Positions 35,189 to 43,549 are shown, counted from the first letter of the stretch. The stretch is 64,000 nucleotides of DNA from Pacificispira spongiicola (GCF_012926505.1 NZ_JABBNT010000004.1:186001-250000), one strand, 5' to 3'. Made by a program: numbers and translations. The notes: generated from the letters alone by a model not told the origin.

Positions 35189-36469
35189 CTAGCCGTCTTC
35201 TTGGGCCTGCCCCAATTCCGCCCGTAACGGATCGCCCAGGCCGAGGGCATCCAGATAGTCCCAGTCCAGGACCGGTTCGTGGCCGTGATGCACGAACAGG
35301 GCGGCGTCTTCGCCGCCCGTGTCTGCCCCGGCCATAGCCTGCGCGACATGGACCGCGCAGAGGGCGCCGCGTTCCGGCGGCCCCGCCTTGGCCGGGTGGT
35401 GATGAAAGGCGATCGCTTCCACCACCGGGTCGGCAAATCCCCAGACGGCGACCAGATAGGCGCTCAATTCACTGTGCGTCGCCCCGAACATCGCGCGTTC
35501 GACGGCGCCGACGGACGTATCGTGCTGATCCAGATAGCGCATGGCGCGGGCATAACTGTTCGGTTCGTTGACCTGCAGAACGAGGCTGCCGATATGGGAC
35601 AGCAACCCGGCGGTGGCGGCATGGGTGACAATGTCCGGGTCCATACCGTGCCGTTGCGCGAATTTGCGGGCATACCCGCCGATACGCATCGATCGTTCCG
35701 CAAGTTTCTTACATTCGTCCGCCAGGGCCGAGGATAGCGGCGTCAGCAGGAAGAATTCGGCGACGGTCAACAGTGCCCGGATGGATTCCATGCCCAGCAT
35801 CTCGACCGCTTCCTGGGCGCGCGTCAGGCGTTTCGGCAGACCGAAATAGGCCGAATTGGAAAGGCGGAGGATTTGCGTGGTCAGGCCCAGATCTTCTTCC
35901 AGAACGGCCCCGACGGATTTGGCGGAAGCTGTCGGTGAATCCAATTGCTGCAATAGCGCGTAATAGGTATCCGACGGGACCGGCACGCTTTTCAGGCGTC
36001 CCATCAATTCGCGTAATGCTTCGGTCGGCAGCATGGTGCGCAGGGTCAGCGCTTTTTCGATGCTGGCCGCGATTTCGGCGGCGTCGCAGGGTTTGGCGAA
36101 AAACCTTTGGGCCGGACCCAGGGCCCGTAGAAGGTATTCCTTGTCGGCATATCCGGTCAGGATGTAGCGCAGGCTTTCCGGATGTTCGGTAGCCGCGGCC
36201 TCCAGCACTGCCGCGCCGTCGACATCCGGCATGCGCATGTCGGACACGATTACGTCGAACGGTCCGGCAGCGATGCGGTCCAGCGCGGCCTTGCCGCCTT
36301 CGATAAATTCCATATTCCAGAGGTTGCGGCGATGCCGCAGCGTCCGCCGCAGGCCGTCCAGAATGAACGGTTCGTCATCCACGAACAGAACCGTTGGGCG
36401 TGGCACCGATTCCGACGGAGCCGTGGCCGCGTCTGTGGTCTCATCGTTTCCGTCGGTTTGATCGCTCAT
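35189..36469 (-). CDS. response regulator with HDOD domain
   Basis: About 426 aa. After a 25-residue acidic/Thr-rich leader, the receiver has VDDEP, phospho-Asp in SDMRMPDVDG, and Lys in AKPC. The rest is an HDOD domain (VPSDTYYALLQQLDS, EEDLGLTTQILRLSNSAYFG, AVWGFADPVVEAIAFHH). HDOD proteins act in signalling without the full catalytic HD set. The ATG at 36469 follows an adjacent GTG at 36472. It lies 73 bp after the PhnD-like gene, probably in the same unit, and converges with the LuxR-type gene with a 1-nt gap. Confidence 0.88.
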   Translation of the reverse strand: MSDQTDGNDETTDAATAPSESVPRPTVLFVDDEPFILDGLRRTLRHRRNLWNMEFIEGGKAALDRIAAGPFDVIVSDMRMPDVDGAAVLEAAATEHPESLRYILTGYADKEYLLRALGPAQRFFAKPCDAAEIAASIEKALTLRTMLPTEALRELMGRLKSVPVPSDTYYALLQQLDSPTASAKSVGAVLEEDLGLTTQILRLSNSAYFGLPKRLTRAQEAVEMLGMESIRALLTVAEFFLLTPLSSALADECKKLAERSMRIGGYARKFAQRHGMDPDIVTHAATAGLLSHIGSLVLQVNEPNSYARAMRYLDQHDTSVGAVERAMFGATHSELSAYLVAVWGFADPVVEAIAFHHHPAKAGPPERGALCAVHVAQAMAGADTGGEDAALFVHHGHEPVLDWDYLDALGLGDPLRAELGQAQEDG

Positions 36470-36542
36470 CACATGAGTCCCATTGCCTCTATCTCAGTGT
36501 CGGCCCAAATGCCCGACTGCCGCAACCCTAACGCTATTTTCG

Positions 36543-37418
36543 TCAATTCGGGAACGGACACGGGGTCGTGTTCCCTCCTGGGGGATCAATCGCCAATGCC
36601 TTCAGGCTATCCCAATCGGCGTCTTGGGCGGGGACGATGGCGCTAATGCCCAATTCGCCCACCAAGTCCGGGGAATTGCTGTCGACCGATCCTAGAATAT
36701 CGGATAGGCCGTTTTCCAGGTTGTCCGGCAGGGCTTTGTGAACGGCGAAGGCGTTTGGAGCCACATCCTGCGTCCTATACAGCACCCGCAACGCCGCGCG
36801 TGTCGATTCATCCAGGGCCGCGAAGGAATCCGGCGTGCCGCCGCCGACCGCGACACCGCCTTGTGCGACGGCGTTATAAACCGCTGCCTGAGACTGGAAA
36901 TAGACAGGGGAAATTCGGACACCGGCGGTGCCGATCGCCGACCGCACCAGGATGCTGTCGGCGAAGGAATACAGTGTGGAGAACGCGGCGGTCCGACCGT
37001 TCAAATCGTCCAGCCTATGGATTTGGCTGTCATGGCGGACGACCAGCAGACCGCCGACCCGCGCCGTATCATCGCGTGCGATCGCCCGATAGCCGTCTCG
37101 ACTGTGTGCGGTGACATAGCGAAAGGGGTTCAAATAGACGATGTCGTAGAAACCCGATGCCAGGCAAGCGTCGAAGGATTGGATGTCCTGGACCGTTGCC
37201 AGTCGGATCGGAAGCCCCAGTTGCACGGATAAATGTTCGAGCAACGGCAGCCACACCATCGTCAGATCGCGTTCGGATCGGGTCGGCTCGACTCCAAAAA
37301 TCAACTCATGCCGCGAGTCTCGGTCGGCGGCGGCCTCCGTGGTGGCCGCTGTCGTGGCGACCGTAATTGTGAGGCATAACACCCCCGCCACCCTGGCTAG
37401 GATAGAACAACCGCGCAT
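36543..37418 (-). CDS. PhnD-type periplasmic substrate-binding protein
   Basis: About 291 aa exported protein. A signal peptide (hydrophobic stretch about residues 5-22) precedes RHELIFGVEPTRSE, the typical opening of phosphate/phosphonate-type PhnD proteins. A YDIVYLNPFRYV segment and an AFSTLYSFADS region also match. The ATG at 37418 has a GGAG site 8 nt upstream, and the shared motif copy B centred 74 bp before it. There is no ABC permease or ATPase nearby; the next gene is the HDOD regulator. It is more likely a sensor input than a transporter part. Confidence 0.8.
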   Translation of the reverse strand: MRGCSILARVAGVLCLTITVATTAATTEAAADRDSRHELIFGVEPTRSERDLTMVWLPLLEHLSVQLGLPIRLATVQDIQSFDACLASGFYDIVYLNPFRYVTAHSRDGYRAIARDDTARVGGLLVVRHDSQIHRLDDLNGRTAAFSTLYSFADSILVRSAIGTAGVRISPVYFQSQAAVYNAVAQGGVAVGGGTPDSFAALDESTRAALRVLYRTQDVAPNAFAVHKALPDNLENGLSDILGSVDSNSPDLVGELGISAIVPAQDADWDSLKALAIDPPGGNTTPCPFPN

Positions 37419-37481
37419 GCGAACAGCTCCCGACAGTCCAATGAATGGGAGCACGCTACGGCGGAGACGCTTTCGTCTCTA

Positions 37482-37503
37482 TCCCCATATAGGGGTGATT
37501 TAC
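37482..37503. promoter_or_regulatory. shared 22-bp motif, copy B (upstream of the PhnD-like gene)
   Basis: CCCC-ATATA-GGGG followed by GTGATTTA. Its centre is 74 bp before the PhnD-like start at 37418. The GGGTGATTTA half is identical to that of copy A, and the preceding CTCTATCC is shared with copy C. Confidence 0.6.
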
Positions 37504-37525
37504 TGTCGCGACGGGGATGGGCGCG

Positions 37526-38575
37526 TCAGCGGGCGTCCGGCAGCGATGGGCTGAACTGGATCAGGCTCAAGATTTCGAACAGCATCTGCGCGCCGGCATG
37601 GGCGGTGTTCGTGGTTGCGTCATAGGACGGGGCGACTTCCACCACATCGCCGCCGATGAAATTCAGACCCTTCAGGCCCCGGATGATGGCCATCGCTTCC
37701 CGCGTCGTCAGGCCGCCGATTTCCGGTGTACCCGTTCCCGGTGCGAAAGCCGGGTCCAACCCGTCGATATCGAAAGTAAAATAGGTCGGACCGTCGCCCA
37801 GCACTTCACGCGCCTTCGCGACAATGCCGTCCGTTCCCAGCGTGGCGACGTCTTTCGCTTCGATTACCGTCATGCCGGAAACTTCGGAAAATTCCCAGAT
37901 ATAGCCGGCGGCCCCCCGGATACCGATCTGAATACAGCGTTCGGGGTCGAGCACGCCGTCCATCACCGCGTTGCGGAAGGGACCGCCGTGATGGAATTTT
38001 TCTTCCTCATACGCGCCGCCCGTATCGCAATGGGCGTCGATATGGATCATGCCGACGGGGCGATCCTTGCCCAGGGCGCGCATGACGGCATGGGTCACGG
38101 AATGGTCGCCGCCGACGCCCATCGGAATGACGCCCGCCGCCGCGATCTTCGTGACATAGGCTTCGATGTCTTCCAGGCTTTTGTGCAAGTCGAAACGGCT
38201 GCGGAATGGGACGTCGCCGATATCTGCGACGGCCATCTGATGCAGCGGCGCGGTCTGATGGAAATCGTTATAGGGGCCGACGCGTTCCATCGTGCGCAGG
38301 GCGCGCGGCCCGAACCGCGCGCCGGTTCGATTGGTGACGCCCAGGTCCATCGGCATGCCGTACAGCGCGACCTGGAGCCCATCCAGATCGTCGGTGCCGG
38401 ACCGCGCCGGGGCGTCCAACAGGGTCGGGTGCCCGGCATAGGGCGCGGGGCGATTGCCGCCCTGGGAGAAGATGTAATCCGCGACTTCCTGATATTTCGG
38501 ATTGACCATGTCGCCCCCGGTCATGCTGTCGAATTTGGCGCGCAGGGCGTCGAGTTTTTCCTTATTCCAGGCCAT
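37526..38575 (-). CDS. ureohydrolase (agmatinase/guanidino-acid hydrolase family)
   Basis: About 349 aa manganese-dependent amidinohydrolase. The metal-binding motifs are GVGGDHSVTHA, IHIDAHCDT and FDIDGLDPAFAPGTGTPE. It releases urea from agmatine or a related guanidino compound; guanidinobutyrate or guanidinopropionate hydrolase is equally possible. The ATG at 38575 has a GGAG 9 nt upstream and is preferred over an in-frame TTG at 38596. It sits beside amine-linked regulator, transport and oxidation genes. Confidence 0.85.
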   Translation of the reverse strand: MAWNKEKLDALRAKFDSMTGGDMVNPKYQEVADYIFSQGGNRPAPYAGHPTLLDAPARSGTDDLDGLQVALYGMPMDLGVTNRTGARFGPRALRTMERVGPYNDFHQTAPLHQMAVADIGDVPFRSRFDLHKSLEDIEAYVTKIAAAGVIPMGVGGDHSVTHAVMRALGKDRPVGMIHIDAHCDTGGAYEEEKFHHGGPFRNAVMDGVLDPERCIQIGIRGAAGYIWEFSEVSGMTVIEAKDVATLGTDGIVAKAREVLGDGPTYFTFDIDGLDPAFAPGTGTPEIGGLTTREAMAIIRGLKGLNFIGGDVVEVAPSYDATTNTAHAGAQMLFEILSLIQFSPSLPDAR

Positions 38576-38721
38576 CCGGGGATACTCCAATATCAAGATT
38601 GCGGTGCCGCATTCTGCTGACCGGGAGCGGGGAGATCAAATCAGATTTCCGATCGGTACCTGTTATCCCAAGTCACGAATTGCGGTGGGGCAACCGATCC
38701 CGCGTGTCGGGCGGTCCGTCG

Positions 38722-39309
38722 TCATGTCGGCGGCGCGGACAGCTTGTCCCGTAGGAAGTCCATGGTCAGGTCATAGGCTTCATCGGCTGACAATTGAGTC
38801 TGCGGCTGCGCCAGTTCGATCCAAAGACCGTCCACCAGCGCCACTATGCCTCGTGCGATGGTTTGGGCTTTTTCTTTCGGATGTAGTTTTTTCAATTCGT
38901 GGACGAGGTTCTGTTTGAAACGACGTCGGTTGATCTGCTCCAACCGGGCAAGGGCCGGATCGTGCGGCGCTTGTGCCCAGAAATGCAGCCAAGTGAGGCA
39001 GATTTCGGGGCGGAAGACGGCGGGGTCGAAATTGCTGCGCAGGATCGCGGCGATCCGGTCCGCGGGCAATGCCGATGTCGTCAGGTTCGTTACCATGGTG
39101 CTGCGGATTTGCCGCAGCAGGCTGCGCATCGCTTCTTCCAGGAGGTTCTGCTTTCCCCCGAAATAGTAATGAATATTCCCGGTGGACAGGCCCGCTTCCG
39201 CACAGATTCGCGCAACCGTTGTTTCCTGATACCCGTATTGGTGAATGCATTTCAGGGTCGCGTCGACGATCTTCTGCCGCCTGTCCGCATCTATCGGTTT
39301 TCTACCCAT
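38722..39309 (-). CDS. TetR/AcrR-family regulator, BetI-like
   Basis: About 195 aa. The N-terminal helix-turn-helix (IVDATLKCIHQYGYQETTV, then GNIHYYFGGKQNLL) and the WLHFWAQA segment of the ligand domain resemble BetI, the choline-responsive repressor. The ATG at 39309 precedes GRKPIDADRR; in-frame codons further up extend into the promoter. It is divergent from the dehydrogenase gene, and two near-identical palindromes between them are likely its operators. Confidence 0.85.
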   Translation of the reverse strand: MGRKPIDADRRQKIVDATLKCIHQYGYQETTVARICAEAGLSTGNIHYYFGGKQNLLEEAMRSLLRQIRSTMVTNLTTSALPADRIAAILRSNFDPAVFRPEICLTWLHFWAQAPHDPALARLEQINRRRFKQNLVHELKKLHPKEKAQTIARGIVALVDGLWIELAQPQTQLSADEAYDLTMDFLRDKLSAPPT

Positions 39310-39400
39310 GTTCGGTCCACTGCCAATCGTCCGCTCAACCAATCGAACGTGCCTATAGCACAGTTCGCAGGATCGCATGATAACACCGCGTTAGAATTTA

Positions 39401-39416
39401 TTGCATGGTTATGCAA
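39401..39416. promoter_or_regulatory. operator candidate 1: TTGCAT-N4-ATGCAA
   Basis: Perfect 6-bp-arm inverted repeat, 16 bp, in the divergent promoter region between the BetI-like regulator and the dehydrogenase. Confidence 0.65.
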
Positions 39417-39425
39417 ACTTTATAA

Positions 39426-39441
39426 TTGCACAAGTATGCAA
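39426..39441. promoter_or_regulatory. operator candidate 2: TTGCAC-N4-ATGCAA
   Basis: Second copy of the same 16-bp element with one mismatch in the left arm, centred 25 bp from the first. It lies 47 bp before the dehydrogenase ATG. Confidence 0.65.
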
Positions 39442-39487
39442 TGACGATATCGTGCGATACGTCTTCACGGGTATAGGAACAAACGAC

Positions 39488-40399
39488 ATGCGTATCGGCT
39501 TTATCGGGTTGGGCACGATGGGCGGTCCCGCCTCCTTGAATTTGATCAAGGGCGGGCATGAATTGACGGTTTGCGATTTGGATCGCGGCCGGGCGGAAAA
39601 GCATTTGGCCCTGGGGGCGAAATGGGCATCCACACCGGCGGAAGCAGTACAGGGCGCCGACGTGATTTACACCATGGTTTTCGGTCCGAAGCAGATCGAT
39701 GCGGTGCTGCGTGGTGAGAACGGGGTTCTGTCGGCCATCGGTCCCGGACAGGTTTGGATCGATATGACGACGAACGAACCCGCCCTGACCCGCGCCCTGG
39801 CGGCGGATGTCCGTGCGAAAGGGGCGGAAGCGATCGATGCCCCGGTCACCGGGGCGGTGGACGGTGCGCGCAATGGCAACATGACGCAATTCGCCGGTGG
39901 CGATGAGGCGACGGTGGAACGGCTGCGCCCGATGATGGAGCTGATGGGGGCTGTTCATTATATGGGGCCGACCGGTACCGGGGTGATCACCAAATTGGCC
40001 AGCAACCAGCTTTGGGCCATCCACGCGACGGCGATGGGGGAGGCGCTGGTCATGGCGGTGAAATCCGGCGTCGAACTACCCCGCGCCTGGGAAGCGTTGA
40101 AGATCGGCGCGGCGGAAAGCTGGTGCATGCATCACGACGCCCCGTCCGTGTTTCAGGGGCATTACGATCCGTCTTTCACGCTGGACCTGTGCATGAAGGA
40201 TTTGGGTCTGATTGTCGGTGCCTGCGATGCGGCGGGTACGGAATCCAGTGTCACGCGTCTTGTTCGGGACCGATTCCAAAAAGCGCATGAAACCTATGGC
40301 GGCGACAAGGGCGAGTTGCATGTCGTTAGGTTGGAAGAGGATGCGGCGGGCGTATCCCTGCGCATGGACGGCGACTGGGTGCCGCATTGGGAAAAATAG
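39488..40399 (+). CDS. 3-hydroxyisobutyrate-dehydrogenase-like NAD(P)-dependent oxidoreductase
   Basis: 303 aa beta-hydroxyacid dehydrogenase. The dinucleotide motif is GFIGLGTMGGP at residues 4-14. The substrate-binding segment is DAPVTGAVDGARNG, and the catalytic Lys is in GVITKLASNQ near residue 172. The ATG at 39488 has an AGGA site and starts the Rossmann fold; the longer in-frame TTG falls inside the first operator. It is likely repressed by the divergent BetI-like protein. The substrate could be any 3-hydroxy acid of amine or betaine breakdown. Confidence 0.83.
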   Translation: MRIGFIGLGTMGGPASLNLIKGGHELTVCDLDRGRAEKHLALGAKWASTPAEAVQGADVIYTMVFGPKQIDAVLRGENGVLSAIGPGQVWIDMTTNEPALTRALAADVRAKGAEAIDAPVTGAVDGARNGNMTQFAGGDEATVERLRPMMELMGAVHYMGPTGTGVITKLASNQLWAIHATAMGEALVMAVKSGVELPRAWEALKIGAAESWCMHHDAPSVFQGHYDPSFTLDLCMKDLGLIVGACDAAGTESSVTRLVRDRFQKAHETYGGDKGELHVVRLEEDAAGVSLRMDGDWVPHWEK

Positions 40400-40421
40400 A
40401 TAGCGGTCGGGTGGGGCCGTT

Positions 40422-40461
40422 GGCGGGTCGGAACCGGATCGTAAGTCGGTTTCGGCCCGCC
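40422..40461. terminator. imperfect hairpin between convergent dehydrogenase and TetR genes
   Basis: GGCGGGTCGGAACC (40422-40435) pairs with GGTTTCGGCCCGCC (40448-40461) with two mismatches; CCTTT follows. It may terminate transcription from either side. Confidence 0.5.
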
Positions 40462-40473
40462 CCTTTGGCCTGA

Positions 40474-41106
40474 TCACGCAGGCGACATCAGTTGCGTGTC
40501 GATATAGTTGGTGCAGCACGCAATCGCTTCCTCGCGGGAGCTTAATTTCTCGTAAATCGACAGGGACAGCCAGTAGCCGTCGATCATGGTGATCAGGCCC
40601 ATGGCGGCCTGCCGGGCGTCGAGGCTGATACCTCGTTCCGCTGCGGCGGCGGCGAATAGTCTTTCTGTGTTTTCCAGATAGTTTCCGTAAACCTGCTGGT
40701 TCGCCTTACGGACCAGCGGGTTGAAACGGATTTCGTGCCAGAAGGTCAGAAAGGCGTTCCGATTCTGGGGCGTGTTCACCTTCGCGGAAAACACGGCGTT
40801 GGGGAGGGCGTGCAACTGGTCGACCGGGTCGTCCCCGGCCTGCGTCTGTTTCTTTGCAACATGGGATGCGACGGTTTGGTACAGGTGCCGGAACGCGATT
40901 TCCAGCAAGTGTTCCTTGCTGTCGAAATAATGGTTCATCAAGCCGCGCGAACTGTTCGCCTCCGAACAGATGGATCGGACGGTCGTGCCCGCAACGCCAT
41001 GCTCCGCCAAAGACCGAATGGTGCCTTCGATCAGGGTCTTGCGGCGGAACTCATTTATTTCCGGATGGGTCCGGGGCCGTTCGACGACCGCTTTCTTTCG
41101 CAGCAT
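40474..41106 (-). CDS. TetR/AcrR-family regulator, BetI-like
   Basis: About 210 aa. The helix-turn-helix is in LIEGTIRSLAEHGVAGTTV and RGLMNHYFDSKEHLLEIA. A FLTFWHEIRFNP segment resembles BetI-type ligand domains. The ATG at 41106 is preferred to an in-frame TTG at 41127. It is divergent from the polyamine-type transporter operon and probably controls it together with the PuuR-like protein encoded at the other end. It is a second BetI-like regulator within 2.4 kb. Confidence 0.83.
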   Translation of the reverse strand: MLRKKAVVERPRTHPEINEFRRKTLIEGTIRSLAEHGVAGTTVRSICSEANSSRGLMNHYFDSKEHLLEIAFRHLYQTVASHVAKKQTQAGDDPVDQLHALPNAVFSAKVNTPQNRNAFLTFWHEIRFNPLVRKANQQVYGNYLENTERLFAAAAAERGISLDARQAAMGLITMIDGYWLSLSIYEKLSSREEAIACCTNYIDTQLMSPA

Positions 41107-41303
41107 GAAACCCGCCTTAGCAACCAATACGATTGCCGCAACTTTTCAAGAACCGGGACAATTGTCAAAGTTTTTCAATAATTTCAGCGAATGATAGTGG
41201 TTCAAAAGCGCTGTTTCAGCGGAAGTCTCTCACTACGAAACGCTTGAGGGTTCTACGGATATGTCAGGGTTTACCGGGAAATTTATTTTTGCACGCTTGT
41301 TTA

Positions 41304-41314
41304 AATTTGTTGAA
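41304..41314 (+). promoter_or_regulatory. AATTTGTTGAA element, copy 1
   Basis: 11-nt element 62 bp before the binding-protein start. The same 11 nt occur on the opposite strand at 47062-47072, upstream of the dimethylglycine-dehydrogenase-like gene and its divergent PuuR-like regulator. The wider gap 41107-41375 also holds TTGA-N7-TCAA at 41311-41325 and a GAGGGAGG ribosome site, but no gene. Confidence 0.35.
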
Positions 41315-41375
41315 CATCCGTCAAATTTTTTGTTAGCGTTCTTTCCGGGATAGACACTGAGAGAGGGAGGTTTCG

Positions 41376-42482
41376 ATGAAAAACGGACTTGAACGCTGGT
41401 TGGTTGAGGAACTGGAATGTGGGCGCATCGACCGCCGCCGGTTGTTGAAGATGATGGGCGCCGCCGGTGTCGGCATGGCGGCGACCACATGGTCGGCCAG
41501 CGCTTTGGCGGAAAACAATCTGACGATCCTGTCCTGGTCGGGCTACGACATTCCGGAAATGGCACCGGCCTATTTCGATGCGCATCCCGCGCCCGATTTC
41601 ACGCTGATGGGCTCGGACGAAGAAGGGTTCCAGAAAGTTCATGCGGGCTTCCGACCCGATCTGGGCCATCACACCAGTTTTATCGTCGGAAAGTACCGGG
41701 ATGCCGGTCTGTTGAAGCCGATCGACCGGTCACGGCTGACCCATATCGACGACTTCTTCCCGGAATTGGAACAGATCGTCACCACCGACGGAAAATTGTG
41801 GGAAGCACCGCTCAGTTGGGGCAACTCGTCGGTGATCTATCGCCGCGACCAAGTGGAAGTGACGGACAGTTCCTGGGGCTTGCTGTGGGACGAACGCTAT
41901 AAGGGGCGGATCGCGTCGCGCGATTCCCTGGAAGGCCTGTTGATCGTCGGCGGTCTTTATACCGGCGCGGCCGATCCGTGGGAAATGACGGATGCCGAAC
42001 TGGAAAAGGCGAAAGACGCCTTGATCGCCCAGAAACCGCTGCTGCGGTTCTACTGGTCCAGCCAGACGGATCTGGAACAGGCCTTCGCGAATGGTGAAAT
42101 CGTCGCCGCCTATGGCTGGAATGCATCGGTTGCGATGCTGCGCAAGCAAGGCATCGATATGGCCCTGATGAAATGCAAGGAAGGCATCGTCACCTGGACG
42201 GACGGGTTGGTGATGATGTCCGGCGGCAGCGCCTCCGACGACCTCGCCTATGAATTTATCAACGCATACATGTCGCCGGAAGTCGGCGCCTTCCTGATCA
42301 ATTCCTACGGCTATGGCAGCGGGAATGCGAAGGCCTACGAATCGGTGACCGACGACCGCCTTGCCGAACTGGGGATCACGGATCCGGATGTCGTGATTTC
42401 GACCTCCAAGTTCCAACGCGAAATATCCGCGGAAACCCGGCAGCGGTATCAGGCCGTCTTCGACGAGGTGAAACTGTCGTGA
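41376..42482 (+). CDS. polyamine-type ABC transporter substrate-binding protein (PotD/PotF-like), Tat signal
   Basis: 368 aa periplasmic binding protein. The N-terminus carries a twin-arginine signal (DRRRLLKMMG, then a hydrophobic stretch ending SASALA), so it is exported folded. The mature start (NNLTILSWSGYD) and the ALSWGNSSVIYR-like region match the spermidine/putrescine group. GGGAGG lies before the ATG. It is the first gene of the operon SBP, oxygenase, permease, permease, ATPase. The ligand is a polyamine or related amine by family; not fixed by sequence. Confidence 0.85.
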   Translation: MKNGLERWLVEELECGRIDRRRLLKMMGAAGVGMAATTWSASALAENNLTILSWSGYDIPEMAPAYFDAHPAPDFTLMGSDEEGFQKVHAGFRPDLGHHTSFIVGKYRDAGLLKPIDRSRLTHIDDFFPELEQIVTTDGKLWEAPLSWGNSSVIYRRDQVEVTDSSWGLLWDERYKGRIASRDSLEGLLIVGGLYTGAADPWEMTDAELEKAKDALIAQKPLLRFYWSSQTDLEQAFANGEIVAAYGWNASVAMLRKQGIDMALMKCKEGIVTWTDGLVMMSGGSASDDLAYEFINAYMSPEVGAFLINSYGYGSGNAKAYESVTDDRLAELGITDPDVVISTSKFQREISAETRQRYQAVFDEVKLS

Positions 42483-42664
42483 CGTTCGGTCGACGGTAGT
42501 TTCCGGCCGCGTCGGCTCGGTCTCCCTCTCCCTGTTCCGGGAGGCGGGGCCGTCGCGGTCCATCGCTTGATATCTGAAACGGTTCGGGTCAAGGGGCGGT
42601 CGTGTACCCGGCCGTTCTCCCCGACCCCTGTCTTGACGCCACTATTTTTTGGAGAGGGACCATC

Positions 42665-43462
42665 ATGCGGCCCGAAGAAGTCGTTAACCTGGACGCCTAT
42701 CCGATCCTGGATCGGTCGTCGCCGAAGCGTGCGGAGCTGGTTGCCCGATTGAAGCGGGAACTCGATCAAAATCTATATGTCTCCTTGCCTGATTTCATTC
42801 GGCCGGCGGCGCGGGATCGGGCGGTCGCGGATGCGATGGCGGCCCATCCGAAGGCGTTCCACAACAAGTCCCGGCGCAATTGCTACCTGCAGCGCAAGGG
42901 GGATGAGACTCTGCCGGGCGATCACCCACGCAATATCCTGATGGATGCCAGCACGCGGATGATTGCCTATGACCTGATCCCCGGCGATTGCCCGGTGAAG
43001 ACGCTCTATCATTGGCAGCCGGTTCGCGATTTCGTCGCAGCAATCGTCGGCAGCGAAACGCTTTACGATAACGAAGACCCGCTGCAACCGGTCAATCTGC
43101 TGTGTTATGAACCCGGCGACCGGTCGGCATGGCACTTCGATTCCGTCAATGCCTTCACCATGACATTGATGCTCCAGGCACCGGAAAAGGGCGGCGATTT
43201 CCAACTCGTGCCGAATACGCGCTCCGATTCCGATCAGAACTACGATTATGTCGGGGCGATCGTGCGCGGCGAACGCCCGCAGGATGCGGTGTCCGTCGCG
43301 CGGGAAGCCGGGGCCTTGTGCATTTTCCGTGGGTGCAATTCCTTGCATCGCGTATCCCCGGTCGAAGGCGACAGGATGCGGATCATGGGGGTGTTCGTGT
43401 ATGAATCGGAACCCGGCGTGACCGGCGACCCGGAAGTGAATGCCACGGTCTACGGCCGATAA
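42665..43462 (+). CDS. Fe(II)/2-oxoglutarate-dependent oxygenase, HalD/BesD-like (hydroxylase form)
   Basis: 265 aa. The jelly-roll core shows the facial triad H157-x-D159 in WHFDS and the distal H228 in SLHRVSP, with Arg at 237/239 to bind 2-oxoglutarate. The surrounding PVNLLCYEPGDRSAW and EKGGDFQLVPNTRSD segments resemble the HalD/BesD amino-acid halogenase family from memory. Halogenases replace the Asp by Gly or Ala; here Asp is kept, so hydroxylation is predicted. The ATG at 42665 has GGAGAGGG before it; an upstream GTG at 42602 is less likely. It is embedded in a polyamine-type transporter operon, suggesting it acts on the imported amine or amino acid. Confidence 0.75.
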   Translation: MRPEEVVNLDAYPILDRSSPKRAELVARLKRELDQNLYVSLPDFIRPAARDRAVADAMAAHPKAFHNKSRRNCYLQRKGDETLPGDHPRNILMDASTRMIAYDLIPGDCPVKTLYHWQPVRDFVAAIVGSETLYDNEDPLQPVNLLCYEPGDRSAWHFDSVNAFTMTLMLQAPEKGGDFQLVPNTRSDSDQNYDYVGAIVRGERPQDAVSVAREAGALCIFRGCNSLHRVSPVEGDRMRIMGVFVYESEPGVTGDPEVNATVYGR

Positions 43463-43471
43463 GGCGGCATG

Positions 43472-43502
43472 GGACGGCGGGCGGATTACCGTCCCGCCGT
43501 CC
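43472..43502 (+). other. intergenic hairpin inside the transporter operon
   Basis: Perfect 10-bp stem GGACGGCGGG / CCCGCCGTCC with an 11-nt loop between the oxygenase and first permease genes. No T run follows, so it may attenuate or stabilise the mRNA rather than end it. Confidence 0.55.
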
Positions 43503-43549
43503 AGGTCCGCGACAGGCCCTGACGAGACAACGCGTGAGACGGAGACCGC

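Noticed and set aside
38576-38721. Small gene or RNA between ureohydrolase and TetR genes
   Set aside because: No start with ribosome site, no stable fold and no terminator seen; treated as spacer and promoter.
42665-43462. Amino-acid halogenase
   Set aside because: Position 159 is Asp, not the Gly or Ala needed to make room for chloride, so hydroxylation is more likely.
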